Source of the DNA: Pelomonas sp. Root1444
GTDB lineage: Bacteria > Pseudomonadota > Gammaproteobacteria > Burkholderiales > Burkholderiaceae_C
Direction of reading: 5' to 3'
NCBI RefSeq assembly: GCF_001426885.1
Contig: NZ_LMFP01000028.1
Location: 73,667-137,666, forward strand
DNA length: 64,000 bases
Made by a program: the position numbers and the translations under genes. Positions 17,161 to 24,445 of this stretch are shown here, in pieces (the stretch's first letter is position 1; each line of letters opens with the position of its first letter). The notes beneath the pieces were generated by a model, which was not told where the DNA came from, made no database searches, and worked only from the letters and a program-made list of their open reading frames with translations.

Positions 17161-18469
17161 CAGGCACCTCCCTCTCGAGGGTAGTCTCGACCTGGCTCAC
17201 CCGATGAGCTTCCGCCGCATTGGACGGTTGCGCCGCAGTTAGCCTCGACCAACGTGCCCTCGCAGCATCCTTGAAGTTGCGCTGTGTCTGTTGGACGCGC
17301 CAGACGGCGTTCACGTCTTGCTGCACTGCGTCCAACACCTCGAAGACGTTGAGCTTTTGCGTCACGCCAAGTCCGCTGAGCACTGCCCAGAGCCGACAGC
17401 GGTGCTGCGCGCGCCGCAGTTGCTGTGCCAGCGGATGAGGGGGTGTGTCTGACCAGCACCAGCGCATCGCAGTGCATCGGCAGGAGCGCCTGTATGGCGG
17501 CAATTGCCGGTGCACGTTGGGTTCTGTTCGCAAGCGCACCATGCATGCGGGGCAAGGCCAGCCCACGGTCAAGTAGTCGGCAGCTTCAGCGACCAGCTCA
17601 ATGCGAATGTGCTTCCAATTTGCCCGGTTGACCCACGCTACCGCCTCTTCGACCAGCTTCCTTGCGCCAGCCAGCACACTGTCGTCGTAGGTTGACTGCA
17701 AGACAGCTATGGAGCGGAAGATGCTCTGGACCTCCAAGCCCAAATTTCTACTTGGCGGATGCCAGCTCAACGCCTCGAGGAGAGCGTGGTTCACGCCACG
17801 CCGTCCGTCCGGCGACCACTCAGCGGTGTAGTGGGCGCTGAGGTGCTGCACGGTGCTGAGCAAGGCCTGGCTACCCGGCCACGAATCAACACCTGCGGGC
17901 AAGCTGCCGGTGTGGAGCTTGCGGAACTTCGACTCCCTCACCTCGCATTGCATCTGTCGTGCACGAAAGAGCAAGTCCCGCGGCACCGGTCGCAGGAACT
18001 CCAAAGCCACGCGAGGCGGGAGCTTCTGCTGCAGCACCACCGGAACGAATTCAGCGGCGAGCCTCGCCAGGTAGGTCTTAGGTAAGCCGAGCGAGACGTT
18101 GACCAGGGCCTGGACGCCTTCAGGGTCCTCCGCACTCTGGGCCAGTGGTGGGCCATCCAAGGCCGCCAGCCGCCTCGAAAGTAGCCTGCTGCGCCTCAAG
18201 GCATCTCGAGTGAGCTCTTCAGCAGGCAGGTCGTCACGTTGCAAGGCGGCGGCCGCGTTCTTGCTCGGATGCCCGTAGGCCGCAGCCGTTGCTACATCCG
18301 CCAGGATTGAACGCGCCCCCTGCGACAACTCGGGCCATTCCGCTTTCAGGAACGCTTGTGCCGCCTGCTTGCCAACAAAGACGCTGCCTTCAGCGACGGC
18401 CGTCTCCTGAAGCCAGGGTCGAGCATTGCTTTCAAGCGAGGTAAGCCAGTGTGGAGAAGCGAAGTCCAT
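17150..18469 (-). CDS. Hypothetical protein, 439 aa
   Basis: The protein starts MDFASPHWLTSLESNARPWL and is largely helical. A Cys-containing stretch at about residues 310-345 (WPCPACMV ... RSCRCTAMRWC) could be a zinc ribbon. The segment after it is rich in Arg and Gln. No family was recognised, and I see no catalytic motif. It is co-transcribed with the tandem RHH protein, and its upstream region carries a 30-base-periodic repeat, so the pair may be a self-regulated mobile-element module. Confidence 0.5.
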   Translation of the reverse strand: MDFASPHWLTSLESNARPWLQETAVAEGSVFVGKQAAQAFLKAEWPELSQGARSILADVATAAAYGHPSKNAAAALQRDDLPAEELTRDALRRSRLLSRRLAALDGPPLAQSAEDPEGVQALVNVSLGLPKTYLARLAAEFVPVVLQQKLPPRVALEFLRPVPRDLLFRARQMQCEVRESKFRKLHTGSLPAGVDSWPGSQALLSTVQHLSAHYTAEWSPDGRRGVNHALLEALSWHPPSRNLGLEVQSIFRSIAVLQSTYDDSVLAGARKLVEEAVAWVNRANWKHIRIELVAEAADYLTVGWPCPACMVRLRTEPNVHRQLPPYRRSCRCTAMRWCWSDTPPHPLAQQLRRAQHRCRLWAVLSGLGVTQKLNVFEVLDAVQQDVNAVWRVQQTQRNFKDAARARWSRLTAAQPSNAAEAHRVSQVETTLEREVPDGF

Positions 18470-19035
18470 GGGCGCGTCATCCGAAAACCCAGAGCCTGAA
18501 GCACCCTAAACGACTCGAAAAGCATCCCCTGAAACGCAGTACGGTCTTGCGTTTTCAGTCCCGAATTGGGTGGTGCGAGCCGACGTAAGCCATCTTTGGG
18601 TGGCGGATGACGACGCAGTCCCGAATTGGGTGGCGGCTGGCCGGCTGGGAGGCGCCGACGGCCGCAATGCTCGGTTTTGGCGCAAAAAGCGGTCTGCAGC
18701 CTGGGGGTGGGGTTCCACCCAGAAAATGGACTGTTCCGAATGAATATTCGGCGGGACGCCAACTTAGCGCGGGAAGTTCTAGGACCCCCCCTAGAGTGGT
18801 AGGCCTGCTGTTAGTCGTCCGACACAAAGTTCCACCTGAAAAGTCCCGAAACGCGACAGCATTCCCCTCGTTCTGGCGTCTCCAGCAGTTGAGGCCTTTG
18901 CCGTCGCATTCATGAGTTGCGACGCAATTCAGCTGAACTGCCAGCTGCGACGAAACTCCCCTCGGAATCCAGCGACGCCTGGCGCACCTACCACTTGTGG
19001 ATTGGCCGCTGGCGCGTCGCGTGCCGTTTCCCATG
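18470..19035. other. Gene-free stretch with repeats and dyads
   Basis: No convincing gene is seen; the frames that stay open are compositional. The stretch holds the periodic GGGTGG repeats (18556-18650) and short inverted repeats: GGGTGG/CCACCC (18705-18720), CCGAAT/ATTCGG (18736-18751) and TCTAGG/CCTAGA (18778-18795). It is probably the regulatory region of the 439-aa gene or the end of a mobile element. Confidence 0.5.
18556..18650. repeat. Three 30-bp-spaced direct repeats (iteron-like)
   Basis: CAGTCCCGAATTGGGTGG occurs identically at 18556-18573 and 18616-18633, exactly 60 bases apart. A diverged middle copy (CTTTGGGTGGCGG, 18594-18606) falls at the 30-base midpoint. The units therefore have a 30-base period, about three helical turns, which places every copy on the same face of the DNA. 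This is the arrangement expected of protein-binding iterons or transposase end sites. Confidence 0.6.
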
Positions 19036-19302
19036 TCAAGCGCAAACGTGGCCAGCCATGCGCTCGAGGCGCATGGCGACAAGCTCCAGGCCGCCAGGCC
19101 TGCCAGCGATCTCGACTGGTCGAGCGCCAAGACTTTCGTCATGCTCGACGAGCCACGCAGCGAGACCCGCTTCAGGGTCCCCGTCGGTCAGCGGCCGAAG
19201 GATCTTCAGTAAACGCGCGTACGCTGGCGTGCCGGCGAATGCCTCCAACTGCGCCAGCGCAGAACGCTGCCCAGCAATGAAGTCGCGAATCACCGTCGAC
19301 AT
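19036..19302 (-). CDS. Small hypothetical protein, 88 aa
   Basis: ATG 19302 gives MSTVIRDFIAGQRSALAQLEAF, a helical soluble protein with an acidic middle (LTDGDPEAGLAAWLVEHDES). An extended version would add 28 unlikely residues. It lies divergent to the 218-aa gene, with a 15-base palindrome between them. Function unknown. Confidence 0.45.
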   Translation of the reverse strand: MSTVIRDFIAGQRSALAQLEAFAGTPAYARLLKILRPLTDGDPEAGLAAWLVEHDESLGARPVEIAGRPGGLELVAMRLERMAGHVCA

Positions 19303-19529
19303 GTCCAACGCTTCCCCTTGGTTTGCGCCGCCAAGGAGCAGATTGCTGCAGCGCACTCCGTGACGGCACCGTGCTCTGCTGGGCACGACCGGGAAGCTGG
19401 CGTCGCGCCAGAAACGTCATGTCAGCCCAGGCGCGTGCCAGCGGGTCGCCCGCTCTCTGTTCACCCTCAAATCTAGAACAAACGCCAGTAAAATCAAGTA
19501 CTTAGCGACATGATCGCGTAATGCATCGG

Positions 19530-19544
19530 GTATTGATTCAATAC
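19530..19544. promoter_or_regulatory. Palindrome upstream of the Xre-like gene
   Basis: GTATTGA-T-TCAATAC is a perfect 7-base inverted repeat about one central base, 54 bases upstream of the ATG at 19598. Its size and AT content suit an operator for a dimeric HTH repressor. Confidence 0.45.
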
Positions 19545-19597
19545 TGGATGATCAAGACGGATGCACTGAGCGAAGCGCACAGCACCGAGGAGCTGGA

Positions 19598-20254
19598 ATG
19601 ACGCAAACGGCCAAAGCCCCACTCGTACGCGACCTCCGTGGCGGCCGTCGGATTGAGTACCGCGATCTGCCGACTCTGGCGGCCAATCTTGCCGCACAGA
19701 TCCGAGGGATCATGCTGAAGAATCCGGGCCTGTGTGACGATGATGAGCTCGACCTCGAAGGGCTCTGGGCCTCGCTCAATCGGTTTGCTACTCGAGGCGT
19801 CGCGCTGCCTCCGGCCGATCCGATGCGCTTGCTCACCGCCAGGCAACTGGGGCAGGAACTTCATGGCCTGAGCGAAGACATGGTTTGGATTCGAGAGAAG
19901 GATGGCGCCCTCTTCTCTGTTCTGCCAGCTGGTCGGCGACGCGGCAGGCTGTATCCAGCATTTCAGGCTCTGGAGGGAATTGTTGGCGAGCCCCTTGCCG
20001 GCGTGCTCGCCATCTTGGATGGACTGGCTGGTGAACGTCACCTGACCTTCTTCCGCCTGCCTCGCGCTGACCTAGAGGGCCTAACGCCCGTAGAGGTCAT
20101 GCAGGGTCAAGCCTTAGATCAGCGTGAGCTGACCCAGGCTGCAACCACTCTAGCGATGTCACATCCACGAACGCGCCACGCCAAGGTGCTCACCGCGGCC
20201 AAGCACTTTCGTTGCGAGTGCGCCATGGGTGAAGGGAATGCCGGCGCCAGCTGA
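19598..20254 (+). CDS. Hypothetical protein with Xre/MbcA/ParS-like C-terminus
   Basis: The 218-aa protein ends with a region (about residues 120-180) that runs LYPAFQALEG ... VLAILDGL ... FFRLPRADLEGLTPVEVMQG. This pattern is like the toxin-binding domain of Xre/MbcA/ParS antitoxins (FL..P...L.G.tP.e.L..G). No RES-domain toxin follows; instead a 73-residue protein lies 32 bases downstream. The N-terminal half is not recognised. An antitoxin-like or plasmid-type regulatory role is possible. Confidence 0.5.
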   Translation: MTQTAKAPLVRDLRGGRRIEYRDLPTLAANLAAQIRGIMLKNPGLCDDDELDLEGLWASLNRFATRGVALPPADPMRLLTARQLGQELHGLSEDMVWIREKDGALFSVLPAGRRRGRLYPAFQALEGIVGEPLAGVLAILDGLAGERHLTFFRLPRADLEGLTPVEVMQGQALDQRELTQAATTLAMSHPRTRHAKVLTAAKHFRCECAMGEGNAGAS

Positions 20255-20286
20255 TCAGGGCCGTCTTATCTGAGGCGCAACACCCA

Positions 20287-20508
20287 ATGACATCACAACG
20301 ACAGCGCCGTACCTTGATCAACCGGCGCACCGAAATGTTGCTCATGCGGCGCATTGAGGGCTTGCTGGAAGACCAGATGTGGGATCGGATGCCCGCTGTC
20401 GGACGCGAGTTCGGAAGCCCGGATTTCGAACGCCTGATGGAAGAAGACTTTCGTGCAGAGCGGGGCGTCTTCGATCCTGTGTTCGCAAGTGCCCTCACCA
20501 AAGGTTAA
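20287..20508 (+). CDS. Small charged hypothetical protein, 73 aa
   Basis: The sequence MTSQRQRRTLINRRTEMLLM begins strongly basic and turns acidic towards the C-terminus (FERLMEEDFRAERGVFD). It is in the same orientation as the 218-aa gene and may be its partner. Its last bases overlap the tail of the broken transposase on the other strand, so the insertion-sequence junction lies just past it. Confidence 0.45.
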   Translation: MTSQRQRRTLINRRTEMLLMRRIEGLLEDQMWDRMPAVGREFGSPDFERLMEEDFRAERGVFDPVFASALTKG

Positions 20509-21311
20509 ATCCGCACCACGGGCTCGCCGCGAGCTGTTGCGTATTCCAGCGATGTTGCGCGGCTAGTGCGATCGGCTGAGCAGCGTGTCCGCTGCTCATA
20601 ACCATCAAATCGCTTGTGAATTTGCATGCCTGACTGCGCCAGCTCCACCTCCATCTGATCGAGCCTTCTCATCTGCTCGCGTAGCGAGTCCAGCTTGTAG
20701 TTGAGCTGGGCAGACCTGGGGCCGAATTCCATCAGCGGCAGCGTCCTGTCCGCGGTGTCGAGAGCGGCCAGATAGCGCTCGATGCTCTCCTCGATCTGCT
20801 GGCGCCTCTTCTGGATCTTGGTGACAGTGAAGTTCTGGTCGCGGCTGTTCACCGCCTTGAACTTGCTGCCGTCGACGGCCACACCATCACCGCTGAGCAG
20901 CTTCAGGCGCCGGCACAGCTCCACGAAGCGGTGGCAGACCTTGCGGATGCCCGGTCCGTTGTCCCGGCGGAAGTCGGCAATGGTTTTGAAGTCCGGGGCA
21001 AGACGCTCGGTCAACCACATCAACTCGACATTGCGCTGCGCCTCGCGCTCAAGACGTCGGCTTGACTGAACGCGATTGAGGTAGCCGTAGATATAGATCT
21101 TGAGCAGGACCGCCGGGTGATAGGCCGGCCGGCCAGTCTCTGCGGGCGTCACGCCGGCAAACCCGAGGCTGCCAAGATCGAGCTCATCGACGTAGGCATC
21201 CACGACTCGGACCGGGTTGTCTTCAGCCACGAAGTCATCCAGACATTCCGGCAACAACGTCACCTGATGCCGGCCCTGACCTTCGACGAATCGCGCCATC
21301 TCTGCCTCCAT
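20505..21311 (-). pseudogene. IS1182-type transposase, C-terminally truncated
   Basis: Residues 1 to ~227 match an IS1182-family DDE transposase: an N-terminal DUF772-type domain (RPAYHPAVLLKIYIYGYLNR, FKTIADFRRDN) and the start of the catalytic domain with the first Asp in GDGVAVDGSKFKAVNSRD. Full-length members have about 450-500 residues. Here the frame leaves the family near base 20630, and the last ~40 residues are unrelated read-through to a stop at 20505. The remaining Asp and Glu are missing, so it cannot be active. No matching right end is visible. Confidence 0.8.
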
Positions 21312-21782
21312 CGTGTCCGATCGATACGTTGAATCTAGACAGCGAAGATCGAACCGCCAGGAGGGTTTTCACACAGCCTCAGCCTGAAGCGGTATCTAGC
21401 CGGTCTCGGACGGGCGGACCGACATGTTTGGCCGAGATGGCCAACAGTCGCCAGACTAGGTGCTTAAAAGACGCCGGACTGTGTGCTCAGGTTGCGTCGC
21501 AGCCCGCAGCAAGTTCGTCACCATTTCCGCCGAGCTCGCAGAGAAGGCGGCGCGCGTGTTCGGGGCCGGGCTCATGCGCGATCACGTCCTCGCGCTGAGT
21601 GTGACCGAGCCGAAGGGCACTGCCGGTCTTATGGCTGGCTCGCCAAAGCCCCTGGCCATCGCAAAGGTCCGAGGCGCAGCGAAATCAAGACCTCTACCCC
21701 GCAAATCCGCACGTTCCCGCTGAATGCGGAACTTCCGCATGCAGCGGGATTTGCGGGAACCTCGTCACCACGAGCACCACCG
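21312..21782. other. Gene-free stretch, contains nested palindrome
   Basis: No supported gene. The left part is the upstream flank of the transposase remnant and should include the insertion-sequence end, which I could not define. The right part contains the 60-base nested palindrome described separately. Confidence 0.45.
21698..21757. repeat. Nested inverted repeat, possible recombinase site
   Basis: The inner arms CCCGCTGAATGCGGAA (21716-21731) and TTCCGCATGCAGCGGG (21733-21748) pair at 15 of 16 positions about a single base. The outer arms CCCGCAAATCC (21698-21708) and GGATTTGCGGG (21747-21757) pair perfectly over 11 bases. There is no U-run, so a terminator is unlikely. The symmetry suits a binding or crossover site of a site-specific recombinase, or a dimeric regulator. 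Confidence 0.55.
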
Positions 21783-22016
21783 CTAGCCGTCGGTCAGCAG
21801 CGATTTGAAGCCCCGCCGAATACGGCCGGTGTGTCGGCGATCGCCACGGCGACCTTGCGGCTTTGGAGAGACTTCAATCCGACCAAGACTAGCCTGAAGC
21901 CACACGCGCTGGCCCAGCCGCCACGGCACAGTGCCTTCTGGCAGGACAACTTGCTGGCTTCCGTCGGGACGGCGCTTCAGCCGAGCCACCGTTGATGGGG
22001 GCTGTTTACTCCTCAT
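21783..22016 (-). CDS. Small basic hypothetical protein, 77 aa
   Basis: It starts MRSKQPPSTVARLKRRPDGS and contains QVVLPEGTVPWRLGQRVWLQ, which loosely recalls the swapped-hairpin AbrB/MazE fold (LPxG...LGxRVxL). The start overlaps the end of the upstream 113-aa gene by 11 bases, placing it third in a minus-strand operon with two other small proteins. The fold guess is weak. Confidence 0.4.
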   Translation of the reverse strand: MRSKQPPSTVARLKRRPDGSQQVVLPEGTVPWRLGQRVWLQASLGRIEVSPKPQGRRGDRRHTGRIRRGFKSLLTDG

Positions 22017-22347
22017 GCTTTCGACCTGGGGGCTCGTCGGATCCGGCAGCTGTTGATGGACTTGGTGGCGCCATCACTTCTTCGATGCTGCCGTCGCGAA
22101 GCCAGATGCCGATGGCGTGGTTGATCGTGTCCGACATCCGCTGCTCGTTGTCGATCAGCCAGTAGATATCGCTGCCATCGAACATCAGCGTTCCCTGGCC
22201 GGGATCGATCAAAACGTCGTACTGCTCTCGGCCATTGAAGAAGCCCAGCATGATCTCCTTGCAAATCACGAAGTGGCGCGCGACGTGATGCTCGTCGCGC
22301 CCGCCAGACACGCCGCCGTGGGCACCCTTGCTGCCTGCGCCGCTCAC
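22006..22347 (-). CDS. Hypothetical protein, 113 aa, GTG start
   Basis: The reading frame is open much further upstream, but the credible start is GTG 22347, which overlaps the upstream stop as GTGA. From there the protein has a coherent globular segment, HFVICKEIMLGFFNGREQYD and GTLMFDGSDIYWLIDNEQR, with a disordered Pro/Ser tail. It is in an operon with the 166-aa and 77-aa genes. The family is not recognised. Confidence 0.55.
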   Translation of the reverse strand: MSGAGSKGAHGGVSGGRDEHHVARHFVICKEIMLGFFNGREQYDVLIDPGQGTLMFDGSDIYWLIDNEQRMSDTINHAIGIWLRDGSIEEVMAPPSPSTAAGSDEPPGRKHEE

Positions 22348-22844
22348 GAGCTCTTCTTCCCGTGGCGGGCGGCACGGCGCGCCCGGCGGTTGGGCGCCTG
22401 GCCGGCCGGCTTCGGGTCGACGCGCAGCAGCAGTTCCTTCTCGACACCGCCGACGTGCTCTGGGATGAGCCCGCAATCGAATTCCTTGCCGGCGGTGTCG
22501 GCCAGCACGATGTGCTGGCCACTGGGCGAGCTGTGAACCCAAACCTCTCGGATCTCGCGAGACCACCATTGCCTCGTAGGTGACTGCCAGGCCGGCATCA
22601 TGCAGACGATGCCCTTCACCCTGTCGGCGTCGAGCGAGCGCAGCACGTCTGCCAGGTCGTACTCCCAGGCGATGCACAAGGTGCGGGTGATGCTCAGGTC
22701 GGGCTCATCCGGATCGACGAACTCCACCGAAAGCAGGAACCATGGCGCGTGCAGGCTCAGTTCCACCATGCGCCAATATTGAGTGCCCCGGTCATCGAGG
22801 GCGGGAGGGATCGGGAACTTGTGCTCGGGGTGCGAAACGAACAT
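22344..22844 (-). CDS. Hypothetical protein, 166 aa
   Basis: ATG 22844 (MFVSHPEHKFPIPPALDD) is preferred; an upstream TTG at 22925 would add 27 residues. Trp-rich stretches (YWRMVELSLHAPWFLLSVEF, RQWWSREIREVWVHSS) suggest a compact beta fold, and the C-terminus is strongly basic (PNRRARRAARHGKKSS). It is the first gene of a three-gene operon and is divergent from the XRE regulator at 22976, so that regulator may control it. Confidence 0.55.
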   Translation of the reverse strand: MFVSHPEHKFPIPPALDDRGTQYWRMVELSLHAPWFLLSVEFVDPDEPDLSITRTLCIAWEYDLADVLRSLDADRVKGIVCMMPAWQSPTRQWWSREIREVWVHSSPSGQHIVLADTAGKEFDCGLIPEHVGGVEKELLLRVDPKPAGQAPNRRARRAARHGKKSS

Positions 22845-22975
22845 GAGTCGGCTGTGGCCGGCGGGACGATCCGTCAGCGAAGTCTTTGAAGACGCTGATT
22901 CTTGGGGCTCGCACGCCGTATGCAAATTCTTGATATGGAGACGGCTGGGATACGGTGCGAGGCTGAGAGAAATCC

Positions 22976-23302
22976 ATGTCCAAATCCCTGTACAGCCGCC
23001 ACAACGAAGCCTTCTTGAAGAAGCTCAAAGGCCTGCGCGAGTCACGCCAATTGCGCCAGTCCGACCTCGGCGACCTGCTGGGCCGCAGCCAAGGCTGGGT
23101 CAGCTATGTCGAGAGCGGCGCCACCACCCTCAACGTCATCGAGCTGCGGGAGTGGATCGAGGCGTTGGACTACAGCTTCATGGAGTTCCTGCAGGACCTG
23201 GACGATGAGCTGCGCTGGCTCAGCAGCGTCCGTCTGCCCAAGCGGCCGCGCAAGCGTGCTGCCGGGGCGGCAAACGGTCGGCGGGCTTCGGGAGAGAAGT
23301 GA
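22976..23302 (+). CDS. XRE-family transcriptional regulator
   Basis: The 108-aa protein has a helix-turn-helix at residues ~15-70 (RQLRQSDLGDLLGRSQGWVS, YVESGATTLNVIELREW), typical of Cro/C1-type repressors. The C-terminus is a short basic tail. GAGAGAAA precedes the ATG. It lies head-to-head with the 166-aa gene and tail-to-tail with a second XRE-like gene. Confidence 0.8.
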   Translation: MSKSLYSRHNEAFLKKLKGLRESRQLRQSDLGDLLGRSQGWVSYVESGATTLNVIELREWIEALDYSFMEFLQDLDDELRWLSSVRLPKRPRKRAAGAANGRRASGEK

Positions 23303-23313
23303 GCCGGGCCCGC

Positions 23314-23577
23314 TCAGTGGTGGTCTGAACCCGTGGCCCGCGCCAGGCGCCTATCCATGCGCTCGGCAAAGCCCTCGAGCGAGGACCCGCAGACTTGGCA
23401 CCACCAAAACAGCTCGACCACGTCGACGTGGCGCTGTCCTGCTTCACTGAGACCGACGTCGGCTGTCTCGATGCCAACCTGCTCAGCCAACTCTCGCCGG
23501 CTCAGTCCCGCCTGTAGCCGGAGCTGGGCCAGCTCTGCAGCGAAGGCGGTGTCGGCCGCCAGCGGCATCGGGTTCAC
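23314..23577 (-). CDS. XRE-like HTH protein, 87 aa
   Basis: GTG 23577 overlaps the upstream stop as GTGA, the same junction seen at 22344-22347; ATG 23568 is the alternative. The protein contains LRLQAGLSRRELAEQVGIET, a helix-turn-helix, followed by VDVVELFWWCQVCGSSLEGF. The recognition helix lacks the usual S-x-x-E motif (it reads DVGLSEAGQRH), so DNA specificity may differ. It forms a two-gene operon with the next XRE gene. Confidence 0.6.
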   Translation of the reverse strand: MNPMPLAADTAFAAELAQLRLQAGLSRRELAEQVGIETADVGLSEAGQRHVDVVELFWWCQVCGSSLEGFAERMDRRLARATGSDHH

Positions 23578-23903
23578 GTCGTCCGGCGATGCCTGTCTCG
23601 CGTGCCCAGCCGCAGGTTCTCGAACGAGGCGATCTCGTCGCGGACAGCGGCCAGGACCTTGTCGATTTCTGCCGGGGTGCCCTTGTTGCAGAACGACAGC
23701 GTCAGCAGGGTCAAGGGATGGACGCCCATTGTCTGCGCCAGTTGGGCAACCTTGTTCAGCGACGGGCTCGCGCCCTGGTTCTCCAGGCGGCTGAGGTGCG
23801 TGCGACCAGAGACCTCGTAGAAATCTTCCTGGGACAGCCCGCGCTCGAGCCGCACGGCGCGAAGCGCCTGGCCGAATTTGGGGGGTGCTGCCTTGAGACT
23901 CAT
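23574..23903 (-). CDS. XRE-family transcriptional regulator
   Basis: The 109-aa protein has a clear Cro/C1 helix-turn-helix (RLERGLSQEDFYEVSGRTHL, SRLENQGASPSLNKVAQLAQ, residues ~17-60). Its upstream region carries a strong palindrome at 23936-23970, suggesting autoregulation. The smaller XRE-like gene is translationally coupled downstream. Confidence 0.8.
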   Translation of the reverse strand: MSLKAAPPKFGQALRAVRLERGLSQEDFYEVSGRTHLSRLENQGASPSLNKVAQLAQTMGVHPLTLLTLSFCNKGTPAEIDKVLAAVRDEIASFENLRLGTRDRHRRTT

Positions 23904-23935
23904 CGCGGGTCGATTCCGGCCCGCATTGGCTCATC

Positions 23936-23970
23936 ACGCACCTTAATGGACTACACCTTATAAGGTGCGT
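23936..23970. promoter_or_regulatory. Operator of the XRE pair: perfect palindrome plus half-site
   Basis: CACCTTATAAGGTG (23954-23967) is a perfect 14-base palindrome. An extra half-site CACCTTA lies at 23939-23945, and with its flank ACGCACCTTA (23936-23945) it also pairs perfectly with TAAGGTGCGT (23961-23970). The site is 33-67 bases upstream of the ATG at 23903 and is the expected binding site of the repressor encoded there. Confidence 0.65.
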
Positions 23971-24082
23971 TTGCGTACGCGAATTTGGCCAAACTGAGCC
24001 CATCTGGACCGTATCGGCCGCTGTCCCGCGGAACCACTACTGACCCTGATAGCGACCAGGATGGGTCGTTGGCTGGCGGTCG

Positions 24083-24445
24083 CTATAGCACCGAGCTGAA
24101 AGCGGTGCGTAGCCTTTCGCCGAGGTCGCTGACCAGCGCCACCGCCTGCAGTGCGGGATTGGTGGCCCTGCTGCCGGCGAGGCAGGCCGCCGTCCTGCGA
24201 CAGGCCGCCGCGACATCCAGTGCCGCTGCGGCAATCTCGGTGTCCGGCTTTTCCATCGCGATGGTCAGCCGCAGCATCTGGAGCAGTCGGTCGACCTCGC
24301 CAAGGCGCGCGGCGAGCTGCCGCTGCCACGGCTTCGCAGCGATGAGCCCCGCAACGACCAGACGAACCAGGTCATCAAGGTCTTTGATGGTCTTGGCCAC
24401 TGCCACCAGCTTCGGGCCGGCCGTGCTCTCCGTCGCCTCGCTCAC
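24083..24445 (-). CDS. Hypothetical protein downstream of tnpT
   Basis: The 120-aa protein (MSEATESTAGPKLVAVAKTI) is Ala/Leu-rich and predicted to be a helical bundle. It overlaps the end of tnpT by 4 bases (ATGA), so it is co-translated. It has no motif I recognise. The 179-base gap beyond it (23904-24082) holds the XRE operator and nothing else seen. Confidence 0.55.
   Translation of the reverse strand: MSEATESTAGPKLVAVAKTIKDLDDLVRLVVAGLIAAKPWQRQLAARLGEVDRLLQMLRLTIAMEKPDTEIAAAALDVAAACRRTAACLAGSRATNPALQAVALVSDLGERLRTAFSSVL

Noticed and set aside
17150-18469. The 439-aa protein considered as a TniQ/TnsD transposition protein
   Set aside because: The Cys stretch does not have the TniQ zinc-finger spacing, and no transposase or TniB-like gene is nearby.
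18555-19142. Minus-strand frame covering the repeat region
   Set aside because: Its apparent repeats (PPNSGL, PPPKDGL) come from the DNA repeats themselves; the composition is not protein-like.
21329-21995. Several plus-strand frames upstream of the transposase remnant
   Set aside because: No ribosome binding sites, basic low-complexity sequences, and overlap with the palindrome.
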